Origin: a virus
Virus record (IMG/VR): IMGVR_UViG_3300020421_000005
Coordinates: 1 to 64,000 of that record
Direction: 5' to 3' (one strand)
DNA: 64,000 nucleotides
Made by a program: the position numbers and the translations under genes. Each line of letters opens with the position of its first letter. The first letter of the stretch is position 1. The notes beneath the pieces were generated by a model that made no database searches, had not been told where the DNA came from, and saw nothing but the letters and a program-made list of their open reading frames with translations. This document shows positions 41,499-49,060 of this stretch, one piece after another.

Positions 41499-41702
41499 AT
41501 GAATGAATATCAGTTTGCTGCCGACTCTTATCCAGTATGGAAAGCAATAGTCTGGTTGTTCTACCCCATGGCTGTTCTCGTATTGTTAGAGTTATATCTC
41601 AGAATCATCAATGATGATGACGACGATGATGACGGTGGTGGATTAGGTGTCAGGGTTTCAGACCAACAGTTAGTCCCAGTTCAAGTTCCATCAGGTGCAT
41701 AA
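41499..41702 (+). CDS. Membrane protein with poly-Asp stretch (67 aa)
   Basis: One transmembrane helix (YPVWKAIVWLFYPMAVLVLL) followed by NDDDDDDDGGG and a polar tail. The Asp run could bind cations. It opens a group of small membrane proteins upstream of psbA, so a thylakoid role is possible, but no family is recognised. Confidence 0.6.
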   Translation: MNEYQFAADSYPVWKAIVWLFYPMAVLVLLELYLRIINDDDDDDDGGGLGVRVSDQQLVPVQVPSGA

Positions 41703-41703
41703 C

Positions 41704-41787
41704 ATGATCCATCTTATCTCAACAAGTCTATTCCTAGTAAGTGTAATAGCTTGTGCAAACGGCGGAATGTCATTCGTATTCGCATGA
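41704..41787 (+). CDS. Tiny membrane peptide (27 aa)
   Basis: MIHLISTSLFLVSVIACANG then GMSFVFA; almost entirely one hydrophobic helix. Its TGA overlaps the next ATG. Size and hydrophobicity recall the small single-helix subunits of photosynthetic complexes; identity unknown. Confidence 0.42.
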   Translation: MIHLISTSLFLVSVIACANGGMSFVFA

Positions 41788-41897
41788 TATTCCTCGCCTC
41801 ACTATTAAATACTATCCCACCAGGCTCCAGAGATCTTATGGAGTTTGGTTTTTTCGTTTTCGTAGGTATCACAGCAGGGTCTTTAGGATTATTATGA
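41784..41897 (+). CDS. Tiny membrane peptide (37 aa)
   Basis: MIFLASLLNTIPPGSRDLME then FGFFVFVGITAGSLGLL; one helix with a Pro/Gly-containing loop before it. ATGA overlaps on both ends. Not recognised. Confidence 0.48.
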   Translation: MIFLASLLNTIPPGSRDLMEFGFFVFVGITAGSLGLL

Positions 41898-42250
41898 TGT
41901 CAGACATGTTCCCACAATCATACCATGATGTTATGGAAGTATATAAGAGACCAATGAGTGTCAAATATATACCTTCAATTTTCTGGGCATTTATAACTTT
42001 CATTTCATTGTCTTTATCGTTTCCAGTACTCGCCCACGCAGAGACATTGTGGGTACAAGTTCCTCAATGGTCTGATGATTGGTCTGAGTGTGCAGTAGAT
42101 CTACCAGACACATCTTGCCATTGGTATGTTGCCAATGCAGACAACACATTTGGAGAAGGTTTCGACTGGGAGAGTGCTCCTTGGTTTAGTGCGGAAGGAC
42201 TCTTAGATGTGAAGTCAAACGTATTAAAGGGGTTGCAGAAAGTAGGATAA
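41894..42250 (+). CDS. Putative exported or membrane-anchored protein
   Basis: A 118-aa protein. A hydrophobic segment at about residues 26-50 (FWAFITFISLSLSFPVLAHA) ends in an AHA-E cleavage-like site, then a Trp-rich domain with two cysteines (SDDWSECAVDLPDTSCHW) that could form a disulfide outside the cytosol. Start ATGATG overlaps the previous stop. Function unknown. Confidence 0.6.
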   Translation: MMSDMFPQSYHDVMEVYKRPMSVKYIPSIFWAFITFISLSLSFPVLAHAETLWVQVPQWSDDWSECAVDLPDTSCHWYVANADNTFGEGFDWESAPWFSAEGLLDVKSNVLKGLQKVG

Positions 42251-42261
42251 ATTATTATAAT
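42233..42261 (+). promoter_or_regulatory. Probable sigma70-type promoter (TTGCAG-17-TATAAT)
   Basis: TTGCAG at 42233-42238 and a perfect TATAAT at 42256-42261, spacer 17, before the gene starting at 42277. Confidence 0.55.
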
Positions 42262-42276
42262 AGAACTATTAATTGA

Positions 42277-42477
42277 GTGAAAAAATTCTGGAGAGTATGG
42301 GCAAAAGCACTTGGAGACAAGTCTGGTAAGTCTGATAAAGAGGCCGACAAGGTTGCTTTAATAAGAACTCTTATCTTTGTCCAACTTGTAGTAACTAATT
42401 GCTTTATCATTGCAGGCAATATTCGCCATTGGAATGATCACTACACACCACCACAGTACGAAAGATGCCAGCACTAA
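42277..42477 (+). CDS. Small one-span membrane protein (66 aa)
   Basis: GTG start; basic amphipathic head (KKFWRVWAKALGDKSGKSDK) and one helix (IRTLIFVQLVVTNCFIIAGN). Overlaps the next gene by 13 bases. Not recognised. Confidence 0.58.
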   Translation: MKKFWRVWAKALGDKSGKSDKEADKVALIRTLIFVQLVVTNCFIIAGNIRHWNDHYTPPQYERCQH

Positions 42478-43124
42478 TTTGTAATCTACCCTCCTATCAT
42501 GTGTGGGTAAGAAAAGAATATTTAACAGACCATAAGAGTGGACACGGAGAATTTGTAGAAGGATATTGGGTATCTGCAAAGTCAATTCCAGGCCGTGCCT
42601 TCTACTTCGAGACATATTTGCCAGACTATGCAGCGATGTATGATAAGTTACCTATCAGTGCTTTCGTATCATCACCAGAGTTACCAACACCAGACCTGAC
42701 ACTTCACAACTTACAGTTCTGGAACTGTATGGACTATGGTGTGGTAGCAGTACAGAAACAGTTCATTGGATCAATGCACTACGAGATCATGACTAGAGAT
42801 TTCGGCAACCAAACAGGAACATACATCTGTACTCTTGACAACTATCATCAGGACGTAGACGCAGTAGATTATTCCACGAGTGAACAACCTCCAGAACATA
42901 AAAGTCATAACCTTATAGAGCTTGACAACGGACAGTTCGCTTTGTACCCTAACAATAGGATGAGAATTTACGATAACAGTCTGACTCCTGAGAAACCAAC
43001 AGACCCTGACTTCAAGGTGTCTACTGTCTACTACCAAGTAGAGAACGGTCATGATCGGGATGGACTGGGATCAGAAGAAAATTATTTTTGGAAAACTAGC
43101 AAAGAACGCCATGAATCAGAATGA
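42465..43124 (+). CDS. Hypothetical protein preceding psbA
   Basis: A 219-aa soluble protein, MPALICNLPSYHVWVRKEYL then TDHKSGHGEFVEGYWVSAKS. Rich in Tyr, His and Asp, beta-type, no signal peptide. I recognise no enzymatic motif. Its place in the photosynthesis block is the only functional clue. Confidence 0.7.
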   Translation: MPALICNLPSYHVWVRKEYLTDHKSGHGEFVEGYWVSAKSIPGRAFYFETYLPDYAAMYDKLPISAFVSSPELPTPDLTLHNLQFWNCMDYGVVAVQKQFIGSMHYEIMTRDFGNQTGTYICTLDNYHQDVDAVDYSTSEQPPEHKSHNLIELDNGQFALYPNNRMRIYDNSLTPEKPTDPDFKVSTVYYQVENGHDRDGLGSEENYFWKTSKERHESE

Positions 43125-43266
43125 AAAGGATCCACTGCTTGATGAATTGGAGGAGAGAATTTTAGAAGGACCAATAGTATTCACACCTGACGAGGAGTTT
43201 CTGGAAAGATTAAAAGAAAAGGAAGAAGTCCAAGAAACGGTTGACAAGAATGTAAATAACTGTTAA
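43051..43266 (+). CDS. Small acidic protein upstream of psbA
   Basis: About 71 aa (MIGMDWDQKKIIFGKLAKNA...), charged and helical, starting inside the previous gene; an ATG at 43060 is an alternative. The psbA promoter lies in its 3' end. Not recognised. Confidence 0.55.
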   Translation: MIGMDWDQKKIIFGKLAKNAMNQNEKDPLLDELEERILEGPIVFTPDEEFLERLKEKEEVQETVDKNVNNC

Positions 43267-43278
43267 CATATATAAATG
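43241..43278 (+). promoter_or_regulatory. psbA promoter region: sigma70-type plus late-like box
   Basis: TTGACA at 43241-43246 and TAACAT at 43264-43269 (spacer 17), followed immediately by TATAAATG at 43271-43278, seven of eight bases of the T4 late core. psbA may thus be transcribed early and late. Confidence 0.65.
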
Positions 43279-43283
43279 TAGGG

Positions 43284-43333
43284 GTGTTGATTTCAACACT
43301 TCCTTCGACCCGCTAACCGAGACCTATGGGTCG
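43284..43333 (+). promoter_or_regulatory. psbA 5' UTR hairpins
   Basis: GTGTTG-ATTT-CAACAC at 43284-43299 and CGACCC...GGGTCG at 43306-43333 form two stem-loops in the leader. 5' hairpins may stabilise the mRNA, as in many psbA transcripts. Confidence 0.55.
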
Positions 43334-43378
43334 TTAAATTACGTCTCTATTTTACTCACATAACATCGCACTCTTTCA

Positions 43379-44464
43379 ATGACAACTCTTTCACAACGCA
43401 AACGTGGCGGATTGTTAGCTGGATGGGACGAGTTTTGCGAGTGGACTACATCCACTAACAATCGTATCTACGTCGGTTGGTTCGGAGTCTTAATGATTCC
43501 TTGCCTCCTCGCAGCTACCACTTGTTTCATCGTAGCTTTCATCGCTGCACCTCCTGTCGATATCGACGGAATCAGAGAGCCAGTTGCTGGTTCTTTAATG
43601 TATGGTAACAACATCATCTCTGGTGCTGTTGTCCCAAGTTCAAACGCAATCGGACTACACTTCTACCCAATCTGGGAAGCAGCTTCACTAGACGAGTGGC
43701 TCTATAACGGAGGCCCTTATCAGTTAGTTGTATTCCATTTCCTAATCGGCATCACAGCATACTGTGGTCGTCAGTGGGAATTATCATACAGATTAGGTAT
43801 GAGACCTTGGATCTGTGTTGCTTATTCCGCACCTGTATCTGCTGCAATGGCAGTATTCCTTGTGTATCCATTCGGTCAAGGTTCATTCTCTGACGGTATG
43901 CCACTTGGAATTTCTGGAACATTCAACTTCATGTTTGTTTTCCAGGCAGAGCACAACATTCTTATGCACCCATTCCACATGATTGGAGTAGCTGGTGTAT
44001 TCGGAGGTTCACTCTTCTCTGCAATGCACGGTTCACTTGTAACATCTTCTTTGATCAGGGAGACAACTGAGCAAGAGTCTCAGAACTATGGTTACAAGTT
44101 CGGACAAGAAGAAGAAACATACAACATCGTAGCTGCACACGGTTACTTCGGTAGATTAATCTTCCAGTATGCTTCGTTCAACAACTCAAGAAGTTTACAC
44201 TTCTTCCTTGCCGCTTTCCCAGTTGTTTGCATCTGGATTACCGCAATGGGTATCAGCACAATGGCATTTAACCTTAACGGTTTCAACTTCAACCAGTCTG
44301 TTCTAGACAACTCTGGTAAAGTGATTCCTACATGGGCAGATGTTCTTAACCGTGCTAACCTTGGTATGGAAGTAATGCACGAGCGTAACGCTCACAACTT
44401 CCCACTAGACTTGGCTGCTGCCGAGACAAGTGAAGTTGCTTTAACTGCACCTTCTATTGGTTAA
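43379..44464 (+). CDS. psbA: Photosystem II D1 protein
   Basis: A full-length 361-aa D1 ([20 protein letters not shown]...). Five-helix reaction-centre protein that turns over quickly in light; the phage copy keeps PSII running while host synthesis stops. Visible family blocks: [34 protein letters not shown], the stromal [20 protein letters not shown] (plastoquinone pocket) and the C-terminal [12 protein letters not shown] processing region. No intron or interruption. Own promoter, structured leader and terminator. Confidence 0.99.
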   Translation: MTTLSQRKRGGLLAGWDEFCEWTTSTNNRIYVGWFGVLMIPCLLAATTCFIVAFIAAPPVDIDGIREPVAGSLMYGNNIISGAVVPSSNAIGLHFYPIWEAASLDEWLYNGGPYQLVVFHFLIGITAYCGRQWELSYRLGMRPWICVAYSAPVSAAMAVFLVYPFGQGSFSDGMPLGISGTFNFMFVFQAEHNILMHPFHMIGVAGVFGGSLFSAMHGSLVTSSLIRETTEQESQNYGYKFGQEEETYNIVAAHGYFGRLIFQYASFNNSRSLHFFLAAFPVVCIWITAMGISTMAFNLNGFNFNQSVLDNSGKVIPTWADVLNRANLGMEVMHERNAHNFPLDLAAAETSEVALTAPSIG

Positions 44465-44486
44465 GATACTAAATCTTAAATCTTTC

Positions 44487-44516
44487 AAAACCCTCTCTCT
44501 GAGAGGGTTTTTTTTA
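44487..44516 (+). terminator. Rho-independent terminator after psbA
   Basis: AAAACCCTCTC-TCT-GAGAGGGTTTT hairpin with an eight-T run. Confidence 0.92.
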
Positions 44517-44551
44517 TGGCAACTGTGGTATAATAACGGAGTGACGCACAA

Positions 44552-44623
44552 GGGACTGTCGCATATTGGTTAATGCGCTCTGCTTATAACGGAGTCAATC
44601 GGGTTCAATTCCCGACAGTCCTA
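44552..44623 (+). tRNA. tRNA-Ile (anticodon UAU, reads AUA)
   Basis: Acceptor GGGACTG pairs with CAGTCCT; anticodon stem CTCTG/CGGAG with loop CTTATAA; T loop GTTCAATTC. Reads AUA, a codon rare in GC-richer hosts. The CCA end is not encoded. Confidence 0.82.
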
Positions 44624-44626
44624 CCA

Positions 44627-44700
<74 letters not shown>

Positions 44701-44703
44701 TTC

Positions 44704-44787
44704 GGGAGTGTGGTGGAATCGGTAGACACACCAGACTTAAAATCTGTTGACAGCAATGTCGTGAGGGTTCGAGTCCCTCCTCTCCCA
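44704..44787 (+). tRNA. tRNA-Leu (anticodon UAA, reads UUA)
   Basis: Class II tRNA with a long variable arm (TTGACAGCAATGTC), anticodon stem CCAGA/TCTG with loop CTTAAAA, T arm GAGGG-TTCGAGT-CCCTC. Acceptor GGGAGTG/CTCTCCC with one T-T mismatch at pair 6. Confidence 0.88.
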
Positions 44788-44816
44788 TAGACAAAAGATC
44801 ATTTGATTGATATAAT
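44788..44816 (+). promoter_or_regulatory. Probable sigma70-type promoter (TAGACA-17-TATAAT)
   Basis: TAGACA at 44788-44793 and TATAAT at 44811-44816, immediately after the tRNAs and 7 bases before the Mom-like gene. Confidence 0.55.
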
Positions 44817-44822
44817 TATTGT

Positions 44823-45446
44823 ATGTTGAAGTCACTTCTCTATGACGATTATTCAGTGCCCTTGGGTAAAAGGGTAACGGATTTTGATGTCAAGGTAACT
44901 AACATACAATGTGTGAGAGATTTTATAGAGACATGGCACTACTCTAAGAGTGTCAATGGACTCAGAATATCTCATGTGTTTGGACTTTACTGTGACTCTA
45001 CCTTGATAGGTGCAATGATATATGGTCCTCTAGGTATGGCAAATGCGTGGAGGAAGTATGGAGAGAGTGAGAGTGATGTCATTGAACTCAGGAGACTGTG
45101 TTGCATTGATGCCACCCCTAAGTGTACAGAGAGTTACTTCATAGGAAAGACTCAGAGGTGGTTGAAAAAGAATACCGACCACAAGGTCATCGTGTCCTAT
45201 GCAGACGCATTTCACGGTCACAGAGGGGTCATATACAAGGCGACCAATTTCAAATATGAGGGTTTAACTTCGCCAGGCAGACTCATACAGTACGGTGATA
45301 AAACTTATCATGATAAGGCAATCAGAACAAAGTATAAGAATAAATTAAAACCATTTGCACAGAAACTTAGAGATGCACTGGAGTCAGGAGATGCACATTA
45401 TGTCAACACGCCAGGCAAACACATTTACACTTTCAAGTTGAAGTGA
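44823..45446 (+). CDS. Mom-like GNAT-fold DNA modification protein
   Basis: A 207-aa protein. FIETWHYSKSVNGLRISHVF, LIGAMIYGPLGMAN, VIELRRLCCID and VSYADAFHGHRGVIYKATNF are blocks shared with phage Mu Mom and its relatives, which modify adenine in DNA through a GNAT-like fold. It could mark phage DNA against host nucleases. No Com-like translation regulator is seen. It may have another acyl-transfer role. Confidence 0.72.
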   Translation: MLKSLLYDDYSVPLGKRVTDFDVKVTNIQCVRDFIETWHYSKSVNGLRISHVFGLYCDSTLIGAMIYGPLGMANAWRKYGESESDVIELRRLCCIDATPKCTESYFIGKTQRWLKKNTDHKVIVSYADAFHGHRGVIYKATNFKYEGLTSPGRLIQYGDKTYHDKAIRTKYKNKLKPFAQKLRDALESGDAHYVNTPGKHIYTFKLK

Positions 45447-45452
45447 TATAAT
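45424..45452 (+). promoter_or_regulatory. Probable sigma70-type promoter (TTTACA-17-TATAAT)
   Basis: TTTACA at 45424-45429 and TATAAT at 45447-45452, then CTAAATAG. The -35 lies in the end of the Mom-like gene. Confidence 0.58.
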
Positions 45453-45477
45453 CTAAATAGTTTTTTTCACATAACGT

Positions 45478-45639
45478 ATGAGTTGTTTCAAGCATAAAGC
45501 AAAAGGTGCTTTCGATAAGGCAGTAGAATGGGATAAGAAAATGATTGATAAGTTTCAAAAGAAATTCAATCTAACAGACTATCAAATCAAATGTATTGCT
45601 TTCGCTAAAGGATTTATTATTGGAGCGATACTTCTCTGA
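45478..45639 (+). CDS. Small protein with C-terminal hydrophobic helix (53 aa)
   Basis: MSCFKHKAKGAFDKAVEWDK then ...CIAFAKGFIIGAILL. Basic head and a short membrane-like end. TGATG overlap with the next gene. Not recognised. Confidence 0.55.
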   Translation: MSCFKHKAKGAFDKAVEWDKKMIDKFQKKFNLTDYQIKCIAFAKGFIIGAILL

Positions 45640-45860
45640 TGGATACATCTTGGAGAAAAGAATACTTAGGGATGAAGGTGGTGTCCAAGAGACAAAGAGA
45701 ACTCTTGGAAGAAGGACCTCATTCCCTTAGCCAGAGTTGGTTACTCATGGCAATGCACAATGACTATAAAAAGATGAAGGGGATCAAGGAACCTCCTTAT
45801 CGTGAATCTGGTTATCAAATTTCACTCAAAGAGTGGTTCCAAACATACGAGGCAAAATGA
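45639..45860 (+). CDS. Small charged protein (73 aa)
   Basis: MDTSWRKEYLGMKVVSKRQR...; soluble, with LSQSWLLMAMHNDYKKMKGI as core helix. Overlaps the glutaredoxin start. Not recognised. Confidence 0.6.
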   Translation: MDTSWRKEYLGMKVVSKRQRELLEEGPHSLSQSWLLMAMHNDYKKMKGIKEPPYRESGYQISLKEWFQTYEAK

Positions 45861-46093
45861 ATTTCACCGTTTACTCAAAATTAGGTTGTGGTCATTGCGA
45901 GAAAGTTATTTCCGTGTTACAATTAGCACAACTAAACTTTGTAGAATACAAACTTGACGAACACTTCGACAAGAAAGAATTTATCTCTCAGTTTGGAGAG
46001 GGATCTACATTCCCTCAAGTCTCAGTTGATGACCGCACCATTGGAGGCGCTGCAGAAACTGTTAAATACTTACAACAATACAAACTGGTTTAA
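45857..46093 (+). CDS. Glutaredoxin (CGHC active site)
   Basis: A 78-aa thioredoxin-fold protein, MNFTVYSKLGCGHCEKVISV, with redox motif CGHC, cis-Pro in STFPQVSVDD and the GG turn in TIGGAAET. It reduces disulfides, probably of ribonucleotide reductase. The ATG at 45857 (overlapping the upstream stop) gives the canonical N-terminus rather than the earlier frame opening. Confidence 0.92.
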   Translation: MNFTVYSKLGCGHCEKVISVLQLAQLNFVEYKLDEHFDKKEFISQFGEGSTFPQVSVDDRTIGGAAETVKYLQQYKLV

Positions 46094-46095
46094 TT

Positions 46096-46311
46096 ATGGT
46101 TAACTTGCGTGATGACATTCTAAAGTCACAAATCCGTTATTATGAAGGATTAATCGCTAAACATCAGCAGAACGTTGAGATCTATCTCAATCAACCTGTG
46201 GGAATTGGAGAGCATCCAGACCTCATGGGAGCCATAGATGGTGAACTTAACGCTGTCGCTCAAGCACATGAGAAGATTGAAGTAATCAATCACTATTTCT
46301 TAGGAAGATAA
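46096..46311 (+). CDS. Small helical protein (71 aa)
   Basis: MVNLRDDILKSQIRYYEGLI...; coiled-coil-like. 2 bases after the glutaredoxin. Not recognised. Confidence 0.6.
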   Translation: MVNLRDDILKSQIRYYEGLIAKHQQNVEIYLNQPVGIGEHPDLMGAIDGELNAVAQAHEKIEVINHYFLGR

Positions 46312-46313
46312 CA

Positions 46314-46505
46314 ATGCACGGAAACTTAGAGCCAGAAGAAAATGTTTTTCCGAAAGAACATATTAATGATCTTTGGGAAGACATGGAAAGATTGAATGCT
46401 TTGTACGAGGAAATGCACTGGCCTCACGAAGATGTACTGGACTTCATTCCAGACTACGCTAACAACCAAATCATCATTAGGAATAGATCTCAGTATGGAA
46501 GATAA
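46314..46505 (+). CDS. Small acidic protein (63 aa)
   Basis: MHGNLEPEENVFPKEHINDL...; Trp/Glu/Asn-rich, soluble. Overlaps the next gene by 11 bases. Not recognised. Confidence 0.58.
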   Translation: MHGNLEPEENVFPKEHINDLWEDMERLNALYEEMHWPHEDVLDFIPDYANNQIIIRNRSQYGR

Positions 46506-46767
46506 GATTGATCTGATCCTCTACAAGTTAAAGGATCTACAGAAAGAGTTGACATCAATTAAAGAAATTGTTGAAGCTCATAGGGTGGAACATGGGTTCG
46601 AGAAGATGCAACCAGGCGGAGTCAACAGACAGTTTGGTGGCGGACAAGATCAACAAGGACCTCCTGGCATGCCTCCTGGCATGGGTAGTGGTGGTGGAAT
46701 GGATTTCGGATACGGTATGCCTGGTTCTGGTATGCCTGTCGATGATCCTTCGATGCCTCCAATGTAA
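46495..46767 (+). CDS. Coiled-coil protein with Gly/Met/Pro-rich tail (90 aa)
   Basis: Helical head (MEDKIDLILYKLKDLQKELT) and a low-complexity tail with GMPPGMGSGGGMDFGYGMPG. The ATG at 46495 is chosen because the longer frame would overlap the neighbour fully. Function unknown. Confidence 0.6.
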   Translation: MEDKIDLILYKLKDLQKELTSIKEIVEAHRVEHGFEKMQPGGVNRQFGGGQDQQGPPGMPPGMGSGGGMDFGYGMPGSGMPVDDPSMPPM

Positions 46768-46836
46768 AATCAGCTTTTAAAACACAAAAAGCTGGAAAAA
46801 AAATTCGGGTAAAATTTTGAGCCGTAGGGTCGCATA
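46766..46836 (+). repeat. 71-nt repeated leader, copy A (before speD)
   Basis: Begins AAAATCAGCTTTTAAAAC and includes AAAAAAAATTCGGGTA; ends directly before the speD ATG. The first 46 bases match the copy at 50477-50547 at 43 positions and the whole at 55 of 71, with no gap. CAGCTTTT...AAAAGCTG can form an 8-bp stem. The conserved AGGGTC near the end may serve as ribosome site or operator. Confidence 0.8.
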
Positions 46837-47169
46837 ATGAAACATATATTATTTGATTTAATTGAGTGCTCTCCCACTCTGTTGGATAGTGAATCCCATG
46901 TTAGGGATTGTTTACTAGAGGCATCAGAGAAAGCAGGGTGCAAAGTAATCACAGTACATACACATAAATTTGAACCACAAGGAGTGACAGGATTCGCTCT
47001 TCTTGCAGAGAGTCACATGAGTATTCACACTTGGCCTGAAAAAAATATTGCTAAGTGTGATATTTTTACTTGTAGTTATGACAATGAACCAAAAGAGGCG
47101 ATAGAATATTTAAGACAACACTTTCATGCAATGGAAGTTAGAAGATGGGCTTGTGATAGATCATTATGA
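46837..47169 (+). CDS. speD: S-adenosylmethionine decarboxylase proenzyme
   Basis: A 110-aa AdoMet decarboxylase that provides the aminopropyl donor for spermidine. LLAESHMSIHTWPE contains the Glu-Ser autocleavage site that generates the pyruvoyl group; KCDIFTCSYD holds the conserved Cys. Size is normal for the prokaryotic class. Overlaps the carbamoyltransferase by 4 bases. Confidence 0.94.
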   Translation: MKHILFDLIECSPTLLDSESHVRDCLLEASEKAGCKVITVHTHKFEPQGVTGFALLAESHMSIHTWPEKNIAKCDIFTCSYDNEPKEAIEYLRQHFHAMEVRRWACDRSL

Positions 47170-48701
47170 AATTATTGGGTTTGAGATTAGATGCTCATGA
47201 CGCAAACGTAACATACTATGATGGTGAGACTGTAAGATACAGATCTTTCGAGAGAGATTACCAATGTAAGCATGTTGGTTTTGAGAACGGAGTATATCAA
47301 TGGACAAGAATACTTGAGGATTGGAATATTCAACCTTGGTTTATTGATGGTGTCTGTATCATCATGGACTGTGCTGGAACCGAATATGAAAGGATGGGTG
47401 TCGTACATCAATCCATTGCCATAAATTCCAAAGAGATATCAGAAGTAGTAGAAATACCTTTCTTTAGAGACTTGGGATTTAGATGCCCTATTCATAGAAT
47501 AGATCATCACTATGCACATACACTAAGTTTCTGGCCTATGAAGGTCAAACCTAATCTTCACTTTGTCTTTGATGGATTTGGTGATGATTGGATGTACCGT
47601 AGTGTGTGGAGAGATGATAAACTCATAGACTATGGTAAGACTGAAGGCATATATCCAAGTCAAGTGGGTTCGCCCAGTCTTGGATTTATTATGACTAGGA
47701 TGGGTGCTGCCTTACAATTAGGTGGACACTACTTAGATCAGGCAGGGAAGATCATGGCTCTGAAAGCGTTTGGTAAACACAATCCAGACGTATGTGATAA
47801 GAGTCTAGGTATAGATGATCTGGAAATATTATGGGATTTTGATGTAATAGATCAACATCTTCATGATCAACAATACATCATGGATTATATTCATACAGCA
47901 CATGAATATACAGAACAGATTTATCTCAGACATTTCCAAGAGTTCATCAAACCAGATGATGTAGTGGGATACTCTGGTGGTGTAGCACAAAATACTATTA
48001 TTAATAAGGTATTGAAAGATGCTATACCTAATCTGGTCATACCTCCACACGCATATGATCAGGGTCTAAGTCTCGGTGCTATTGAGTTTCTGAGAAGGGA
48101 ACATAACATGATGAGACTTCCTGTAGAAGGATTCCCCTTCATGCAAGATGATCAGGCTCCTGTTGACAGACCTTCCACTAAAACTATCAAGGAGACCGCA
48201 GAGAGACTCGCCAAAGGTGAGATTGTTGGATGGTATCAAGGACATGGTGAGGTAGGTCCCAGAGCATTGGGTAACAGAAGTATTCTTATGAACCCCTTTG
48301 ACCCTCATGGTAAAGACTACATTAATAATAAGGTAAAACACAGAGAACCATTCAGACCATTCGGTGCCTCAGTATTAGAAGAGAAAGTGAGTGAAAATTT
48401 TGATTGGAATGGTCCTAGTCCATACATGTTATATGTGACTGATGTATTAGAACCAGACAGGTATCCTACAATCACACATGCAGATGGAACATGTAGAATC
48501 AACACAGTAAATGAATCTCAGGAAGATTATTACAGTCTACTACAGGAGTTTGAGAAGTTGACAGGATCACCTGTCTTGCTCAACACCTCTCTAAATAATG
48601 GTGGTAAACCCATAGCTGGAAGGTTTGGGGATGCCTTGGAACTATTTTACGAAACTGGTCTAGACACTCTAGTGCTAGGTGACAATCTTAAATCTTCATA
48701 A
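47166..48701 (+). CDS. Carbamoyltransferase (NodU/CmcH family)
   Basis: A 511-aa protein. N-terminal ASKHA-type domain (MKLLGLRLDAHDANVTYYDG; DHHYAHTLSFW with the His motif; FVFDGFGDDWMYRSVW) and YrdC-unlike C-terminal domain (GWYQGHGEVGPRALGNRSIL; PFRPFGASVLEEK; VLLNTSLNNGGKPIAG). It carbamoylates a hydroxyl of a sugar or other acceptor. Substrate in cyanophages is unknown; sugar modification would match the glycan island. Confidence 0.9.
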   Translation: MKLLGLRLDAHDANVTYYDGETVRYRSFERDYQCKHVGFENGVYQWTRILEDWNIQPWFIDGVCIIMDCAGTEYERMGVVHQSIAINSKEISEVVEIPFFRDLGFRCPIHRIDHHYAHTLSFWPMKVKPNLHFVFDGFGDDWMYRSVWRDDKLIDYGKTEGIYPSQVGSPSLGFIMTRMGAALQLGGHYLDQAGKIMALKAFGKHNPDVCDKSLGIDDLEILWDFDVIDQHLHDQQYIMDYIHTAHEYTEQIYLRHFQEFIKPDDVVGYSGGVAQNTIINKVLKDAIPNLVIPPHAYDQGLSLGAIEFLRREHNMMRLPVEGFPFMQDDQAPVDRPSTKTIKETAERLAKGEIVGWYQGHGEVGPRALGNRSILMNPFDPHGKDYINNKVKHREPFRPFGASVLEEKVSENFDWNGPSPYMLYVTDVLEPDRYPTITHADGTCRINTVNESQEDYYSLLQEFEKLTGSPVLLNTSLNNGGKPIAGRFGDALELFYETGLDTLVLGDNLKSS

Positions 48702-48737
48702 AATTGTATCACTACGGTAGGTATTGATACAAAAAAC

Positions 48738-48766
48738 TTGCATAAATAATTGAAATGTGTTATAAT
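48738..48766 (+). promoter_or_regulatory. Sigma70-type promoter (TTGCAT-17-TATAAT)
   Basis: TTGCAT at 48738-48743, TATAAT at 48761-48766, immediately upstream of the riboswitch. The box CATAAATA overlaps the -35. Confidence 0.7.
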
Positions 48767-48773
48767 TAACACA

Positions 48774-48838
48774 CACGTTCATCCCCCAAGTTGCCTTTGG
48801 CGACCAAGCGGGACGCAAGTAAGCCGACACGGAACGGA
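48774..48838 (+). promoter_or_regulatory. Glutamine riboswitch (glnA / Downstream-peptide type), first aptamer
   Basis: CGTTCATCC at 48776, a nested hairpin GTTGCC-TTT-GGCGAC, then GGGACGCAAGTA, a CCG-ACA-CGG hairpin and GGAACGG closing with CGTTC (P1). These are the conserved strings and three-way junction of glutamine-binding glnA RNA. It sits before a short YRG-motif peptide gene, the typical Downstream-peptide context. Identification is from pattern memory and hand folding. Confidence 0.72.
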
Positions 48839-49024
48839 TCGTTCATCCCATGATACCTCTCTTGCTACTCTATACTTCACTGGAGTGTTCCCAAGCATAC
48901 GATCTTACAGATCGGGTGGTAAAGAACAACACAATGAATGAGTACGAGAAGGCGGAACTAGTTCTTGTTATACAAGACGCAACGCCTGGGTGCTGGGACG
49001 CAAATGCCGACTGAAGGAACGGAG
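48838..49024 (+). promoter_or_regulatory. Possible second glutamine aptamer with expanded arm
   Basis: A second CGTTCATCCCA at 48840 and a second TGGGACGCAAATGCCG...GGAACGG at 48994-49022. TCCCA/TGGGA and CGTTC/GAACG could pair, giving the same junction with an enlarged (about 140-nt) stem region between. It could also be a degenerate copy. The ORF that crosses this stretch is not coding-like. Confidence 0.5.
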
Positions 49025-49060
49025 TTTTCACAAACCCCTATTACTTACAGGAGAAACCAA

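Noticed and set aside
48750-48941. 63-aa ORF over the riboswitch
   Set aside because: It begins before the -10 box, and the stretch is better explained as aptamer RNA.
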